Source: DASWYT01 sp965246875 (GTDB lineage Bacteria; Pseudomonadota; Alphaproteobacteria; Micavibrionales; SZUA-601). Taken from it: 64,000 nt of DNA. Position numbers and translations under genes: made by a program. Shown here piece by piece: positions 41,771 to 51,041 of the stretch; within the stretch, counting starts at the first letter, position 1, and each line of letters starts with the position of its first letter. The notes under the pieces were generated by a model that searched no databases, had not been told where the DNA came from, and was given only the letters and a program-made list of their open reading frames with translations. The stretch is taken from contig CBDFFU010000003.1 in assembly GCA_965246875.1 (NCBI GenBank), positions 1 to 64,000 on the forward strand, given 5' to 3'.

Positions 41771-42607
41771 TTAGCTGTGGAGCGACCAAGCGAGCGGCAC
41801 ATTCTTCGACCCGTGCCCGCGGATCATGACCGGATCCGCCCCGGCGACCGGCCCTTCGGTGCCATTCACGCGCAACCGCGTGAACTTCGCGCCATCGCTT
41901 GGAGTGAAGCGGATCGTCCACTCGCCGTCCGCGCCCGAAGGCGCGTACCAGCCGTCATAGCCGTCCGCCGTCCGCCGCAGCCCGAGCAGCGGCGAGCGGA
42001 AGGCATAGCGCGCCATCGGCAGCACGGGCGCGAGCGTCAGCCCGTCGCGGGTGAACTCCGCGCCGATCAGCTTGGTGAGTGAATAGAGCGGCGTCGAGTG
42101 CGGGTGCATGTTCATCACCGGAAAATCAGTCATGCCAAAATCGGTCGCGTAGACATGATCCATGATCTGGCCGGGCTTGCGGATCAGGTCGCTCAGCATC
42201 GTGCCGCCCGGATTGAGAGGATCGTAAACCGAGTTGAAGGTATCGGGGCCGCTCCAGATGCCGTACCAGATATCGGGATAGACCTCCGCGTGGACTGCCA
42301 GGCTGTTCTTGCGCCACTCGTCCCACGCCATCGCGGGATCGACCTTGGCGAGCGCCCACACGAGCGTCGTATTGATCGCGGGCCAGATGCCGCCTTCCTC
42401 GGCGACGCCCAAATCCTTGGGATCGGTCTCGGTCGAGCCGCGATTGCACAGGATCGCGCCGATCGGGGACGGGCGGCGCAGCTCGCGATCGATGTTGGCG
42501 GCGAGCATGCGCGCGCGCTCGGGCGTGGCCGCGCCGCTGATGACCGCCCAGGGCTGCGGCTCGAGCCACAGATTGCCGCCGTCGGACGAGGCTGCTGGTG
42601 GTCGCAC
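41771..42607 (-). pseudogene. Truncated GH94-like glycosidase paralogue (C-terminal ~275 residues)
   Basis: The C-terminal third of a protein closely similar to the full gene at 42980-45769. Shared stretches are GDGDNLWLEPQPW against DGGNLWLEPQPW, and GIWSGPDTFNSV against GIWSGPDTYNSI. TMLSDLIRKPG and the block from DFGMTDFP to NMHPH are also shared, as is the SPLLGL and GWYAPS tail. The reading frame is cut exactly at 42607, where the next base begins GTAAGCG, the end of an IS66-type element. The 5' two thirds are gone, so the gene is dead. It shows that two adjacent paralogues once existed. Confidence 0.88.
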
Positions 42608-42842
42608 GTAAGCGATGTGCTCACCCCACGGCGGGGTTGAAGCGCCATGGCATGAGGTCGTCGAGGCGGGCGGTTTCTGTGTCCGGCGGCGAGGCGGGAC
42701 AGGTGTCCGCGAGCCACGCCTGAGGATCGACGGCGTTCAGCTTGCAGGTCTCGATCAGGCTGGCGATGACCGCCCAGTGATCGCCGCCATCGTCGGATCC
42801 GACGAAGAGCGCGTTCTTGCGATTGAGGTCGGGTCGAGTCAT
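42608..42842 (-). mobile_element. IS66-family remnant: TnpC C-terminus with one end
   Basis: The minus strand encodes NRKNALFVGSDDGGDHWAVI, then ASLIETCKLNAVDPQAWLAD and RLDDLMPWRF, the IS66_C domain of a transposase of a different subtype from the intact copy at 25.7-28.0 kb. GTAAGCG at 42608 is the terminal repeat and abuts the truncated glycosidase. The rest of the element is missing upstream of about 42,840; the following ~135 bases to the next gene show nothing recognisable. Confidence 0.85.
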
Positions 42843-42979
42843 TGGCCCGGGCCTCGTCGCGGCATGGTAGACAACCGAAGGTTTTAGTCGCGAAGGCTGC
42901 GTCCGGGCGTGGCGGCACGGTGCTCTCGGTTATTGACGGGCGAAAAATTGCTGACGAGGCTGCAATTGAAAGCGGAAAT

Positions 42980-45769
42980 CTAAGTTATATTCCACTGTAG
43001 AGGTCTTTTCCTCTCTGAGAAGCCAAAGAAACTGATTTCCTTGTTGTTCGCCTCAAAAGTTGCGCTCTTACCGTTGACGTACAGCTTGCTTCCCAAATCC
43101 AGCGACACTCTGCTGAGTTGAGGCAGCTTGAGCGTAATCCTATAGCGGCCGGTGACCGAGGGAGCGTACCAACCACTCCAGCGGTCGCCCGCTCGGCTGA
43201 GACCGAGCAGCGGCGAGCTAAACACGTAATCCCGCAGCGGCAGACTGGGTTCTAGCACGACCCCATCGGCGGTGAACTCGGTGCCGACGAGTTTCGTGAC
43301 CGCAAAAAGTTGAGTCGCATGCGGATGCATGTTCATTATCGGGAAATCGGTCATCCCGAAATCACGTGAATAAACGTGATCCATTATCGCGCCCGGCTTG
43401 CGAATGAGATCGCTCAGCATCGTCTGGCCGGGGTATGGTGACATGATTGAATTGTATGTATCGGGACCGCTCCAGATTCCATACCAGACGTTGGGGTACG
43501 CCTCGGCGTGCCTCGCGAGACTGTTCTTGCAAAACTCGTCCCACGCGGCGGCGGGATCGGTCTTAGCCAGTGCCCACACCATCAATGCGTTCATCGAGGG
43601 CCACACGCCACCGTCCTCGGCGATGCCCCGATTGTCGCTATTTACCTCTGTGTTGCTCCTATTGATGAGAGTCGCCCCGATTGGGGAATGCGCACGTAGT
43701 TCACGATTGAAACTGTCGCATAAAGTGCGTGCTTGGCCGATCGTGGTTGATCCCCCGATCAGACCCCAAGGCTGCGGCTCAAGCCAGAGATTATCGCCGT
43801 CGCCGATCCAGCCCGCAGTCGGACCGAACCATGCGCGTCGAAACCAGCGCCCGGTCCATTGTTTCGCCACCGCTTGACGCTGCGCTTCGCCATCCGCGGC
43901 AATCGCGTCGGCCTCGTCTGGGCTCGCGCCGTCGAAGCGGCGCAACTCGGCGTAGCGCCGGAAAATGTAACTCGCCATCGCGGCGTTTAACACGCTTTCG
44001 CCGACTGCCTGGCATTCGGCCCTAGCCGCTTCCGGGCAGCGCTCCAAGACGAGATTGTCGTTCCAATCACCGCCGCCCAAGCGCATGAGCCCATGCTCGC
44101 CGACCCCAACCTGATCGCGCAGGAAGCGGTAGGCAAGATCAAGCTGCGCGCGAACAGATTTCGTTTTGGCCTTGGGGCCCCGGACGGGGTAAATCGAGAT
44201 GGTTTCGTCGAGGAATGCCTTGTCGCGCGTGCCAAGCACATAATCACTCGCCAGCCATAAAATCCAAAGGCTTGGGTCGGTCGGTGGCGCACCGTCGATA
44301 GCGCCACGCAGGATTCCGTGGCTCACCACTGAATATGGGCAGCCGCCGTCGGGGCGAAGTTCCTTCAAGGTGTAGCGCAGCACCGATTTTACGAGCTCGG
44401 GCCGACTGAAAATGAGCGGCGCCGCGTGATATAGCGGATCACGCGCTGCGGCTTGGCCACCGTTGATATATTGATAAGTGTGACCTTGGCTAATAATATG
44501 CTCTTCGAAGAAACTGTCGTAAGTCGCCCCGCTGCGTAGATAATAGTTGGACCAGACCATCTCGCGAGAAACCCACGCAGCGGATGGCGTGTTGAATTTC
44601 AGTCCGTCGCCGGACCATGCCCGGACCGTGGCTTGCAACTGCGTCGCGGGAGAAACCCGATATTTGGCTACTAGGGCTTTACAACTTAGGTCCGCCGTTT
44701 CGTAGCCATAGAGCCCATCGAGCGTGCGGCTTTCGCTAGGTTGAAGACGAATACGGCGCTGGACGAGCAGACAGTCGCCTTCCGGTTCACCCAAAAGGCC
44801 GTCGAGCGCGCGATGCGCGCCGGGCGGCGAAGCGCCGTCGCGGACGAAAAACGGACGCGCGTGGACTGCGGTCGCGACCGGATCGCTTTCCAGATTTACG
44901 AAGAAGGTGGCGGGTGGGGTCGTGTCTCTCCGGCGAGATCCGCCGTCCCCTTCGGGAACAAAACCGACATTCCCAATGTACGTTTTTCGCTCAATCAGGC
45001 CGCCAGGAACGCGCTCGAAGTCGTGGCGAAACTGTTTTCCGAAAATCCGGCGCGCAAAGTGAGTTTCAGTTTGGGTATAGTTGCCGTCGTCTGGCGTGAA
45101 GAACTGGTAGGGTCTGCAGCCCCAGTAATCTGTCCACAGCAGATCGACGGCTTCGGCACGTCGGTTGGTCAATGTCGTTCGACTTCGCAGGACAGGATCG
45201 TCGCCGAAAGGGGCAAAAATCGTCTGGTCCACGCTGATCCCGCCGCCGTCGACGATTTTGCGCACGTAGCCGAGGCCAAATGTGCGCTGGAAGCGGTCGT
45301 GCGCACCGCCGTAGCAGGTGCCGACGATGGTCTCACCGTCGCTCGCATAACCCAGCCCACCACCGAAGGCGGCCTCGGTCGGCAGATAATCATTCAGGAA
45401 CTTGGGACCGCCCTCATCTTGACGGACCTGCAGGTGACCGAAATTCGACGCGGTCGCGACAATGCGATCATTGCCGAGCTGATGCCAATGATCGCGCCCA
45501 TCTCGGAACAGTGGATCGGTAGGTGTCAGCGCTTTAGGATCATGGAGTTGGTCGCAATCGTACCGGTAGGCGACTCCACCCCACTCATCGGTGACCCACT
45601 CGCCAAAATAGCCCGAGCCGTAGGCCTTCGTGCCAACGTACGCGGTGTCGGCAACGGCCTCGCTGCTCGCGGCTGCGACCGATGGTATAAGACTGGTGGG
45701 CGTAGCCGCAGATGCTGCGATGGCCAACACGTCCCGTCGTGCCCAGCCGGAATTAGGTCTGTAAACCAC
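42980..45769 (-). CDS. GH94/GH36-like carbohydrate-active enzyme with Tat-type signal
   Basis: A 929-residue exported enzyme. The N-terminus WARRDVLAIAASAATPTS suggests Tat export. An N-terminal beta-sandwich (YFGEWVTDEWGGVAYRYDCD) precedes an (alpha/alpha)6 barrel with MRLGGGDWNDNLV, the position of the catalytic Asp (GGGDWNDG) in GH94 cellobiose/cellodextrin phosphorylase-type enzymes. YINGGQAAARDPLYHA and DNLWLEPQPWGLIGG are also seen. GH94 enzymes phosphorolyse beta-glucosides in the cytosol, so an exported relative may be a hydrolase. Specificity is unknown. It sits with an MFS transporter and a TonB receptor remnant, all on the same strand. Confidence 0.78.
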   Translation of the reverse strand: MVYRPNSGWARRDVLAIAASAATPTSLIPSVAAASSEAVADTAYVGTKAYGSGYFGEWVTDEWGGVAYRYDCDQLHDPKALTPTDPLFRDGRDHWHQLGNDRIVATASNFGHLQVRQDEGGPKFLNDYLPTEAAFGGGLGYASDGETIVGTCYGGAHDRFQRTFGLGYVRKIVDGGGISVDQTIFAPFGDDPVLRSRTTLTNRRAEAVDLLWTDYWGCRPYQFFTPDDGNYTQTETHFARRIFGKQFRHDFERVPGGLIERKTYIGNVGFVPEGDGGSRRRDTTPPATFFVNLESDPVATAVHARPFFVRDGASPPGAHRALDGLLGEPEGDCLLVQRRIRLQPSESRTLDGLYGYETADLSCKALVAKYRVSPATQLQATVRAWSGDGLKFNTPSAAWVSREMVWSNYYLRSGATYDSFFEEHIISQGHTYQYINGGQAAARDPLYHAAPLIFSRPELVKSVLRYTLKELRPDGGCPYSVVSHGILRGAIDGAPPTDPSLWILWLASDYVLGTRDKAFLDETISIYPVRGPKAKTKSVRAQLDLAYRFLRDQVGVGEHGLMRLGGGDWNDNLVLERCPEAARAECQAVGESVLNAAMASYIFRRYAELRRFDGASPDEADAIAADGEAQRQAVAKQWTGRWFRRAWFGPTAGWIGDGDNLWLEPQPWGLIGGSTTIGQARTLCDSFNRELRAHSPIGATLINRSNTEVNSDNRGIAEDGGVWPSMNALMVWALAKTDPAAAWDEFCKNSLARHAEAYPNVWYGIWSGPDTYNSIMSPYPGQTMLSDLIRKPGAIMDHVYSRDFGMTDFPIMNMHPHATQLFAVTKLVGTEFTADGVVLEPSLPLRDYVFSSPLLGLSRAGDRWSGWYAPSVTGRYRITLKLPQLSRVSLDLGSKLYVNGKSATFEANNKEISFFGFSERKRPLQWNIT

Positions 45770-45833
45770 GCCTCTTCTCCCACCTAGCGACGGTTAGCCG
45801 ATACACCCGGCGCTTCCCCGTCGGGTTGCCCAA

Positions 45834-46976
45834 TCACCGCGAGGCCGCATGGCCACGCAGTTGCGGCGCGAGCAGCATCAGCATGGCTGCCGCGAGGGAG
45901 GCACCGAGGGCGACTACACCGAAGCTTTCTGGCCCGAAGTAGGAGGTGAGCGCGCCTGAGATTCCTGTCCCCGCCGCCGAGGCGAGGATCATCACGGCCG
46001 CGAGCGCGGTCGCTAAACGACCTTGTCGATCGAGGGTGGCCGCCATACCGAAAAGGAGCGGATAGCAGAACCAATAAGCGATGACCCAGAACAGCATCGC
46101 CGCCCAATATGCGGTACGGGTCGGTGAGAGCATGACCAAGAGACAGCTGACGCCGACCGCCACGAGCCCGGCGGCAGCCGTCGCAGGCCGCGTGCCACGC
46201 GCGCCGACGCGTTCCGCCAACACCGCGCCGACTGTGCCGAGGATCGTGATGACAGCCAAGCCCTGCGCAAGACGGGAGCCGTCTAGCCCAACGCGCGTCG
46301 CGACCTGTTGAATGAAGGCGAAAATGCCGCCGGTGGCCAGCGCGAACAAGGCCATCACGGTTAGGATGGGGAGCGCGGTTCCAAGCCCAATCCGATCGAG
46401 AGACAAGGCTTTTGGGGCGGTTGGTTGTGCGTCTTTGGCAAGCAGGACCACAAGCGGCACCGCGCTTACCGAATAATAGACGATGAGCGCACCAAAGACG
46501 CCCGGGTAGCCGAAATGCTGCTTCGCATAGCCGAGCAGCAGCTCTTTCGATGCGCCGAACAGGAGCGAGACGACTCCTGCGGCGGCGAACGCGCGCGCGG
46601 GTTGCGGGAACGCCGCGCCGGCGCGCCCCGCAACCGAGAACAGCAATCCGAACGCTACTCCGGACACCGCGCGCGCGGCCGCGAGCGCGGCGAACTCGGC
46701 GAGCAACATCGAGACGCCCTGCGCTGCGACTGCGATCACAAGCCCAACGATCGAGATCGTACGAAGCGGTGCGCGGCCGATAACGGGCGCGATGGCGACG
46801 AGCGTTAAACCCATTGCGGTCAGCTCGATGGTGCCGAGCAGCCCCGCGCGCGCGCTCGAAAAGTGCCCGCCGTCGATCAGGGCGCCCACGATCCATTGCA
46901 TTGCGCCCCAGTCGGCCGAACCCAGCGTGGTCGCCAGCGCGACGATCCATGCGCCGCGCGAGGCTATGAGGCGCAC
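45834..46976 (-). CDS. Major facilitator superfamily transporter
   Basis: A 380-residue transporter with about 11-12 hydrophobic helices: LGTIELTAMGLTLVAIAPVI, AAARAVSGVAFGLLFSVAG, LPILTVMALFALATGGIFAF, AVITILGTVGAVLAERVG and LFWVIAYWFCYPLLFGMAA. The conserved ATP/ERVGAR-type loop fits an MFS fold of no specific subfamily. It starts 9 bases after the TonB receptor stop and lies just upstream of the GH94-like gene, so the three probably form one saccharide uptake and processing operon. The product would move the released sugar across the inner membrane. Confidence 0.85.
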   Translation of the reverse strand: MRLIASRGAWIVALATTLGSADWGAMQWIVGALIDGGHFSSARAGLLGTIELTAMGLTLVAIAPVIGRAPLRTISIVGLVIAVAAQGVSMLLAEFAALAAARAVSGVAFGLLFSVAGRAGAAFPQPARAFAAAGVVSLLFGASKELLLGYAKQHFGYPGVFGALIVYYSVSAVPLVVLLAKDAQPTAPKALSLDRIGLGTALPILTVMALFALATGGIFAFIQQVATRVGLDGSRLAQGLAVITILGTVGAVLAERVGARGTRPATAAAGLVAVGVSCLLVMLSPTRTAYWAAMLFWVIAYWFCYPLLFGMAATLDRQGRLATALAAVMILASAAGTGISGALTSYFGPESFGVVALGASLAAAMLMLLAPQLRGHAASR

Positions 46977-46985
46977 CGCCGCGGC

Positions 46986-47471
46986 CTAAAACGAGGCTCG
47001 CACACCAAACGAATAGGTCTTTGGTCGCTCGTAGAAGCTACGGAACACCCCACCGATTGCAGAATAAAGCTGCTGATTTGCTCCGGTGAGATTGATACCG
47101 GTGAAAATAACTTCGAGACCGGGAACGATCTTTTTCGTCAGACTGACGTCCACCGTAGACATACCACGCGTGTATATCCCGTTCTGACCCGTCTCGGACA
47201 AATAGCTGGTTCGATAGTTATACGCGACGCGCGCTGAATAACCGTATTTCTCGTAATAAACACCCAGGTTGATGTTGTGCTTCGATGATCCAGGGAACGG
47301 AAGCGTTCGGCCGTTCACCGTCGTCTTGCTCTGGACATAGGTGTAGTTTGCCTGCAGCCCCAGTCCATCGAATGGCGACGGTAGAAAGGTGAACGGCTGG
47401 TTTGTGCCGATCTCGGCACCGTAGGTGTAGCCCTTCGCCGCATTGACAGTGGTCGTAACGTTGAAAAGTTT
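46986..47471 (-). pseudogene. TonB-dependent receptor, C-terminal ~160 residues only
   Basis: The barrel end of a TonB receptor: KLFNVTTTVNAAKGYTYGAE, PFTFLPSPFDGLGLQANYTY, then HNINLGVYYEKYGYSARVAY, ending KTYSFGVRASF with the terminal Phe. Upstream of about 47,470 the frame runs directly into TypA sequence. The ~700-800 N-terminal residues (signal, TonB box, plug) are missing from the window. As the first gene before the MFS and GH94-like genes it would take up oligosaccharide. The truncation is at the joint between two sequence types. Confidence 0.88.
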
Positions 47472-47475
47472 TACG
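47466..47475. other. Joint between two genomes of different composition
   Basis: The sequence around TTTTACGCTCGG is where TonB-receptor homology (left) stops and TypA homology (right) starts. A few bases (AAAAC on the minus strand) fit both genes. Left of it the DNA is GC-rich with NNG/C codon use; right of it G+C drops sharply and stays low to 64,000. No insertion sequence, repeat or tRNA lies at the joint. This is most simply an assembly chimera. Confidence 0.85.
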
Positions 47476-48759
47476 CTCGGTCATTTTCTGCATCACGATG
47501 TTGGTGAAATCCTGATCGACGTCGATCACGACTTCTTCGGTTGGCTCCAAAACCTGACCGTTTTCATCTTTCGACAAAATCACTTCCGGACGCGAGATCC
47601 CAAGCTCAAACCCTTCGCGACGCATGGTTTCGATCAACACGCCCAATTGCAATTCACCACGGCCCGAGACTTTGAACGAATCCGTTGTGTTGCCTTCTTC
47701 AATTTTCAGGGCCACGTTGCTTTCGGCTTCGCGGAGCAAGCGGTCACGGATCATACGCGATGTGACCTTGTTGCCTTCACGACCCGCCATCGGGCTGTCA
47801 TTGACACGGAAGGTCATGGAAATAATCGGTGGGTCAATCGGTTGTGCATCACAGGGTACGCTGACCGACAGATCGCAGACGGTGTTGGCCACCGTGGCTT
47901 TTTCCAAACCGGCAATGCAGACGATATCACCGGCATCTGCTGATTCCAGCGGCACACGTTCCAGACCACGGAAGGCCAGAATTTTCGTGATCCGGCCAGA
48001 GTCAATCTTGGTGCCTTCATAATCCAGGCAATGCACAGCCTGGTTGACCTTGACCGTACCGGATTCGATCCGACCAGTGACAACACGGCCCAGATAAGGG
48101 TCACGCTCTAACATGGTGACCAATAATTTAAACGGCGCGTCTTTTTCAACGCCATGAGGTTCGGCAACATATTCGACGATTTTATCGAAAAGTGGGGCCA
48201 GACCTGGTTTTTCGGTCGTGTTAATCCGTTCTTCGTCCGGTGACAAACCCGCCCAGCCCTCACGGCCCACAGCGTACAAAATCGGGAAGTCCAATTGTTC
48301 CGGCGTTGCATCAAGGGCGACGAACAAATCGAACACAGCGTTCAATGTATTGTCGATCTCGGCATCGGGACGGTCGATCTTGTTGATGACCACAATCGGC
48401 TTGATGCCGCGTTTCAACGCCTTGGTCAGCACGAATTTTGTTTGGGGCAATGGGCCTTCAGCCGCGTCACATAACAAGACAACGCCATCGACCATGCTGA
48501 GAATACGCTCAACTTCGCCGCCAAAATCGGCGTGGCCTGGTGTGTCGACGATGTTAATACGGGTGCCGTGCCAGTCGACAGAGGTGACTTTGGCCAAAAT
48601 CGTAATCCCGCGTTCGCGTTCCAGCGCGTTGCTGTCCATGGCGCGGTCGGCGACCTGCTGGTTGTCGCGAAACGTGCCGGATTGGCGGAACAACTGGTCA
48701 ACAAGGGTGGTTTTGCCGTGGTCAACGTGCGCGATAATGGCAATGTTACGTAAGCCCAT
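47470..48759 (-). pseudogene. typA: TypA/BipA translational GTPase, lacking the C-terminus
   Basis: About 430 residues of TypA, a ribosome-binding GTPase related to EF-G. The GTPase motifs are intact: AHVDHGKTTL (G1), TILAK in switch I, DTPGHADFGGEVER (G3) and NKIDRPDA (G4). Domain II and the GRGELQLGVLIETMRREGFE segment follow. Conservation ends at FTNIVMQKMTERK; normal TypA is about 605 residues, so ~170 residues are missing. The open frame continues 83 codons into out-of-frame TonB-receptor DNA, producing a nonsense tail. The gene itself is probably intact in the source organism and cut only by the joint. Confidence 0.92.
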
Positions 48760-48836
48760 CAGGGAGTCTCATATTTCTGTCAGGAATGGAAAAGCCGCGT
48801 AGATATACCGGATTGAGGCGTGAAAGGCAAGGAAAA

Positions 48837-49763
48837 TCACGAAATATTAACGAATTGGGCTGGCTTTTGCCGGCCATTCCATGAAATACCACGGCTCTCT
48901 TGTATTAAAGCACCTAATGCAACCGGACTACGGGGAGTTATATAACGCATGTCGGGGGATTCATGCGTGGTATGCAAATTGAATATTTCCGCGATATACC
49001 GCGCCATACGTTCCCGGGGATCTAATTCATAACTTGAATCCACATGATGATAGAGTTCATTGGCGTTCATGGTTTTCAATAAAGCGAGATCTGCTGGTGT
49101 GAAACATGACGGATGCTGTCCTGTTTGCATGTGATATAAACCAGCACCGTCTGTAAAACGGTGAAAACTTTCATGCACCAAGAGAATAGCCCCTTCTTGT
49201 TCTGATAGGAGAGGATTATAGCGGTTACTTTTGATTAATTCAGTTTTGTCAATGACCGGATAATGTCGGCCACGCTCATACCATCTGTCCTGGTCAAAAT
49301 ATGTTCTTTTCTCCAGCACAAGATTTGGATTAACCTGATTTTTATTCAAGATATTTTCTGGGTCGAGTAAATTGATATAGGTGACGGCATGGCTTGCGAA
49401 GCGATCCAGTTTTTCATCATTTGAAAAAGACAACCATTGCATCTCTGGCAGCCGGGATTGCAAAAAATGATCTGCAAAACCGCGAGTCGCCTGTTCAATG
49501 TGACTTGCCAACTGTTGTGAAAAATTTAATTTCGGCAAGACAATTTCTTGAATAGCCGCATCATTTTGGGTGTGAGGGTTACGGGACGTTGTGTGAATAA
49601 CATTTAACAATGTAGCTGGATCGCGTTGTGCCATGAAAGTACCATAGCGCTGCGTCATTTTCAGCAAAGCTGCTTTATATGCTTTTACTTTGTCATGTGG
49701 CTGATTATGCGCGTTATGAATCAATTCCATGTTACGCAAAAATTTATCTGATATCGATTGCAT
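48837..49763 (-). CDS. Putative HExxH metalloprotein, unknown family
   Basis: A 308-residue cytosolic-looking protein that I do not recognise. Residues 197-201 read HESFH, a zinc-binding HExxH motif inside a hydrophobic helix (AILLVHESFHRFTDGAG). About 50 residues later comes ELDPRERMARYIAEIFNLH, which could supply a third ligand. This is the arrangement of gluzincin-type metallopeptidases, or of bacterial proteins carrying a lysine-metallopeptidase-like fold. No signal peptide or membrane segment is seen. G+C is lower than in neighbouring genes, with AT-rich codons, suggesting recent acquisition or relaxed selection. Function unproven. Confidence 0.65.
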   Translation of the reverse strand: MQSISDKFLRNMELIHNAHNQPHDKVKAYKAALLKMTQRYGTFMAQRDPATLLNVIHTTSRNPHTQNDAAIQEIVLPKLNFSQQLASHIEQATRGFADHFLQSRLPEMQWLSFSNDEKLDRFASHAVTYINLLDPENILNKNQVNPNLVLEKRTYFDQDRWYERGRHYPVIDKTELIKSNRYNPLLSEQEGAILLVHESFHRFTDGAGLYHMQTGQHPSCFTPADLALLKTMNANELYHHVDSSYELDPRERMARYIAEIFNLHTTHESPDMRYITPRSPVALGALIQESRGISWNGRQKPAQFVNIS

Positions 49764-49801
49764 ATTATAAAGTTATAAAAATGATTTGCTTTGTCAATCA
49801 A

Positions 49802-49826
49802 AAAGACCGCCGAAAAGGCGGTCTTT
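49802..49826 (-). terminator. Rho-independent terminator
   Basis: AAAGACCGCC (49802-49811), loop GAAAA, GGCGGTCTTT (49817-49826): a 10-bp stem flanked by A and T runs on both sides. It lies 25 bases beyond the stop of the leftward secreted-protein gene (49851) and isolates the HExxH gene downstream. Confidence 0.88.
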
Positions 49827-49850
49827 GAAATTTAAAGTAGCAAATTTACG

Positions 49851-50447
49851 TTATTCAACTGCTGGTTTGGCGTCGTCTTTGCCCATGATTTTATCAAAGA
49901 AACTGCCAGCTGCTGATTTTTCATCGGTCGTTGTGGTCGACGAAGAGGAGGTTGCGGCAGATGTCGCTTCCTTCTTCACTGCGGCACCACCGGCCGATTC
50001 GGGAGCATCCGGCTTATACGGGTTATCGCTATAGGCACTGTCTGGGAGTTTCGCCATGGCACGCTCGCGGTAGAAGATGAATGGTTCACGGTCTTTTTCC
50101 GACAGGGCTTTCCAGTCATTCAAGATCTGTTCACGCGATTCTTGTGGCAGTTTGCCCCAATCCTTGCCTGACGGCGGTGGTGGATTATAGGTTGGGCCGG
50201 TTGGTTTTGGTGGCTCTGGTGCTTTTGGCATCTCCATAGCCGGCGGGGTTGGCGCTACTGGACCTGAGGTTTTGACCGTGGTCGATGAAGAACTGCTCGA
50301 TGATTCCTGCTTCTTAGAGACATCAGACACAGCAGGTGCTGCCGCTGGCTGATCTGCCTCTTGCGCCATGGCTGGCACTGCATAGCCGGCCAAGCTCAAC
50401 AAAGCAGCCAGAGTCAAAGTATATTTCACGTTACGAAATCCTATCAT
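49851..50447 (-). CDS. Secreted Pro/Ser-rich hypothetical protein
   Basis: A 198-residue protein with a clear signal peptide (YTLTLAALLSLAGYAVPAMA-QE). A low-complexity linker rich in Ser and Pro (ESSSSSSSTTV, PTPPAMEMPKAPEPPKPTGP) follows. A more ordered acidic/aromatic segment comes next (LPQESREQILNDWKALSEKD, REPFIFYRERAMAKLP), then another Ser/Thr-rich tail. AGGAG lies 7 bases before the ATG. I recognise no domain. It is likely periplasmic or attached to the envelope. It forms its own unit ending in the terminator at 49802-49826. Confidence 0.75.
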   Translation of the reverse strand: MIGFRNVKYTLTLAALLSLAGYAVPAMAQEADQPAAAPAVSDVSKKQESSSSSSSTTVKTSGPVAPTPPAMEMPKAPEPPKPTGPTYNPPPPSGKDWGKLPQESREQILNDWKALSEKDREPFIFYRERAMAKLPDSAYSDNPYKPDAPESAGGAAVKKEATSAATSSSSTTTTDEKSAAGSFFDKIMGKDDAKPAVE

Positions 50448-50597
50448 GCGGATTGCTCCTGCTAAATGTTAAAAGAGGCTTGTCATACATAAAACGTATC
50501 ACGAACCAAAAATCCTGTAGCGGCGATTGGGGCCGCCGTGCTTCAGTCTACGCTCAAGTTTATCACTGATGTGTTAATAAGGGCCTAGAGTTTGGCC

Positions 50598-51041
50598 TTA
50601 AGGCTTAAGCCCATATTTTTGGCGGTAAGCCTTTATGGCCGCTGCCGGCACTTGCTCTTGATATGGCACAAATTGTGGCTGCGGCAGGTGGTGCCAGTCC
50701 GGGAAGAAATGCCAGCCCGCGCATTTGTACGGTTCCATCAATTGTGGCGTGGCATCATTAGCGATAGTTGCAAGACAAAAGACAGCGACGAAATGCTTGT
50801 CATGTTCCAAGAACAGATGATTAGCCACAGAGACGACCTCAATATCATTGACGTCCAGACCTGTTTCCTCTTGCATCTCACGCCGCACACAATCGGCAAA
50901 TTCTTCGCCGAACTCTAATGAGCCACCCGGCAAGGCCCATGCGCCTTCGCCGTGCGTATTCAACCGTTGCCCCATCAAAATGTTGCCCATGGCGTTCAAA
51001 GCGATAACACCGATTCCAACGCGGACATGTTTTTCAGTCAT
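50598..51041 (-). CDS. NUDIX hydrolase
   Basis: About 147 residues from the ATG at 51041 (MTEKHVRVGIGVIALNAMGN). It contains a perfect Nudix box, GGSLEFGEEFADCVRREMQE then ETGL, which binds Mg2+ and hydrolyses nucleoside-diphosphate-X compounds. The fold resembles the small plant-cytosolic/bacterial nucleotide-triphosphate diphosphatase-like group (8-oxo-dGTP or CTP type), with GQRLNTHGEGAWALPGG. An in-frame ATG at 51107 would add a hydrophobic leader without support. Exact substrate unknown. Confidence 0.88.
   Translation of the reverse strand: MTEKHVRVGIGVIALNAMGNILMGQRLNTHGEGAWALPGGSLEFGEEFADCVRREMQEETGLDVNDIEVVSVANHLFLEHDKHFVAVFCLATIANDATPQLMEPYKCAGWHFFPDWHHLPQPQFVPYQEQVPAAAIKAYRQKYGLKP

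Noticed and set aside
47218..48759. A 513-residue reading frame that appears to fuse TypA to an extra C-terminal domain
   Set aside because: After MTERK the frame reads TonB-receptor DNA in the wrong frame, and the receptor's own frame is intact alongside. It is a product of the joint and not a real fusion protein.
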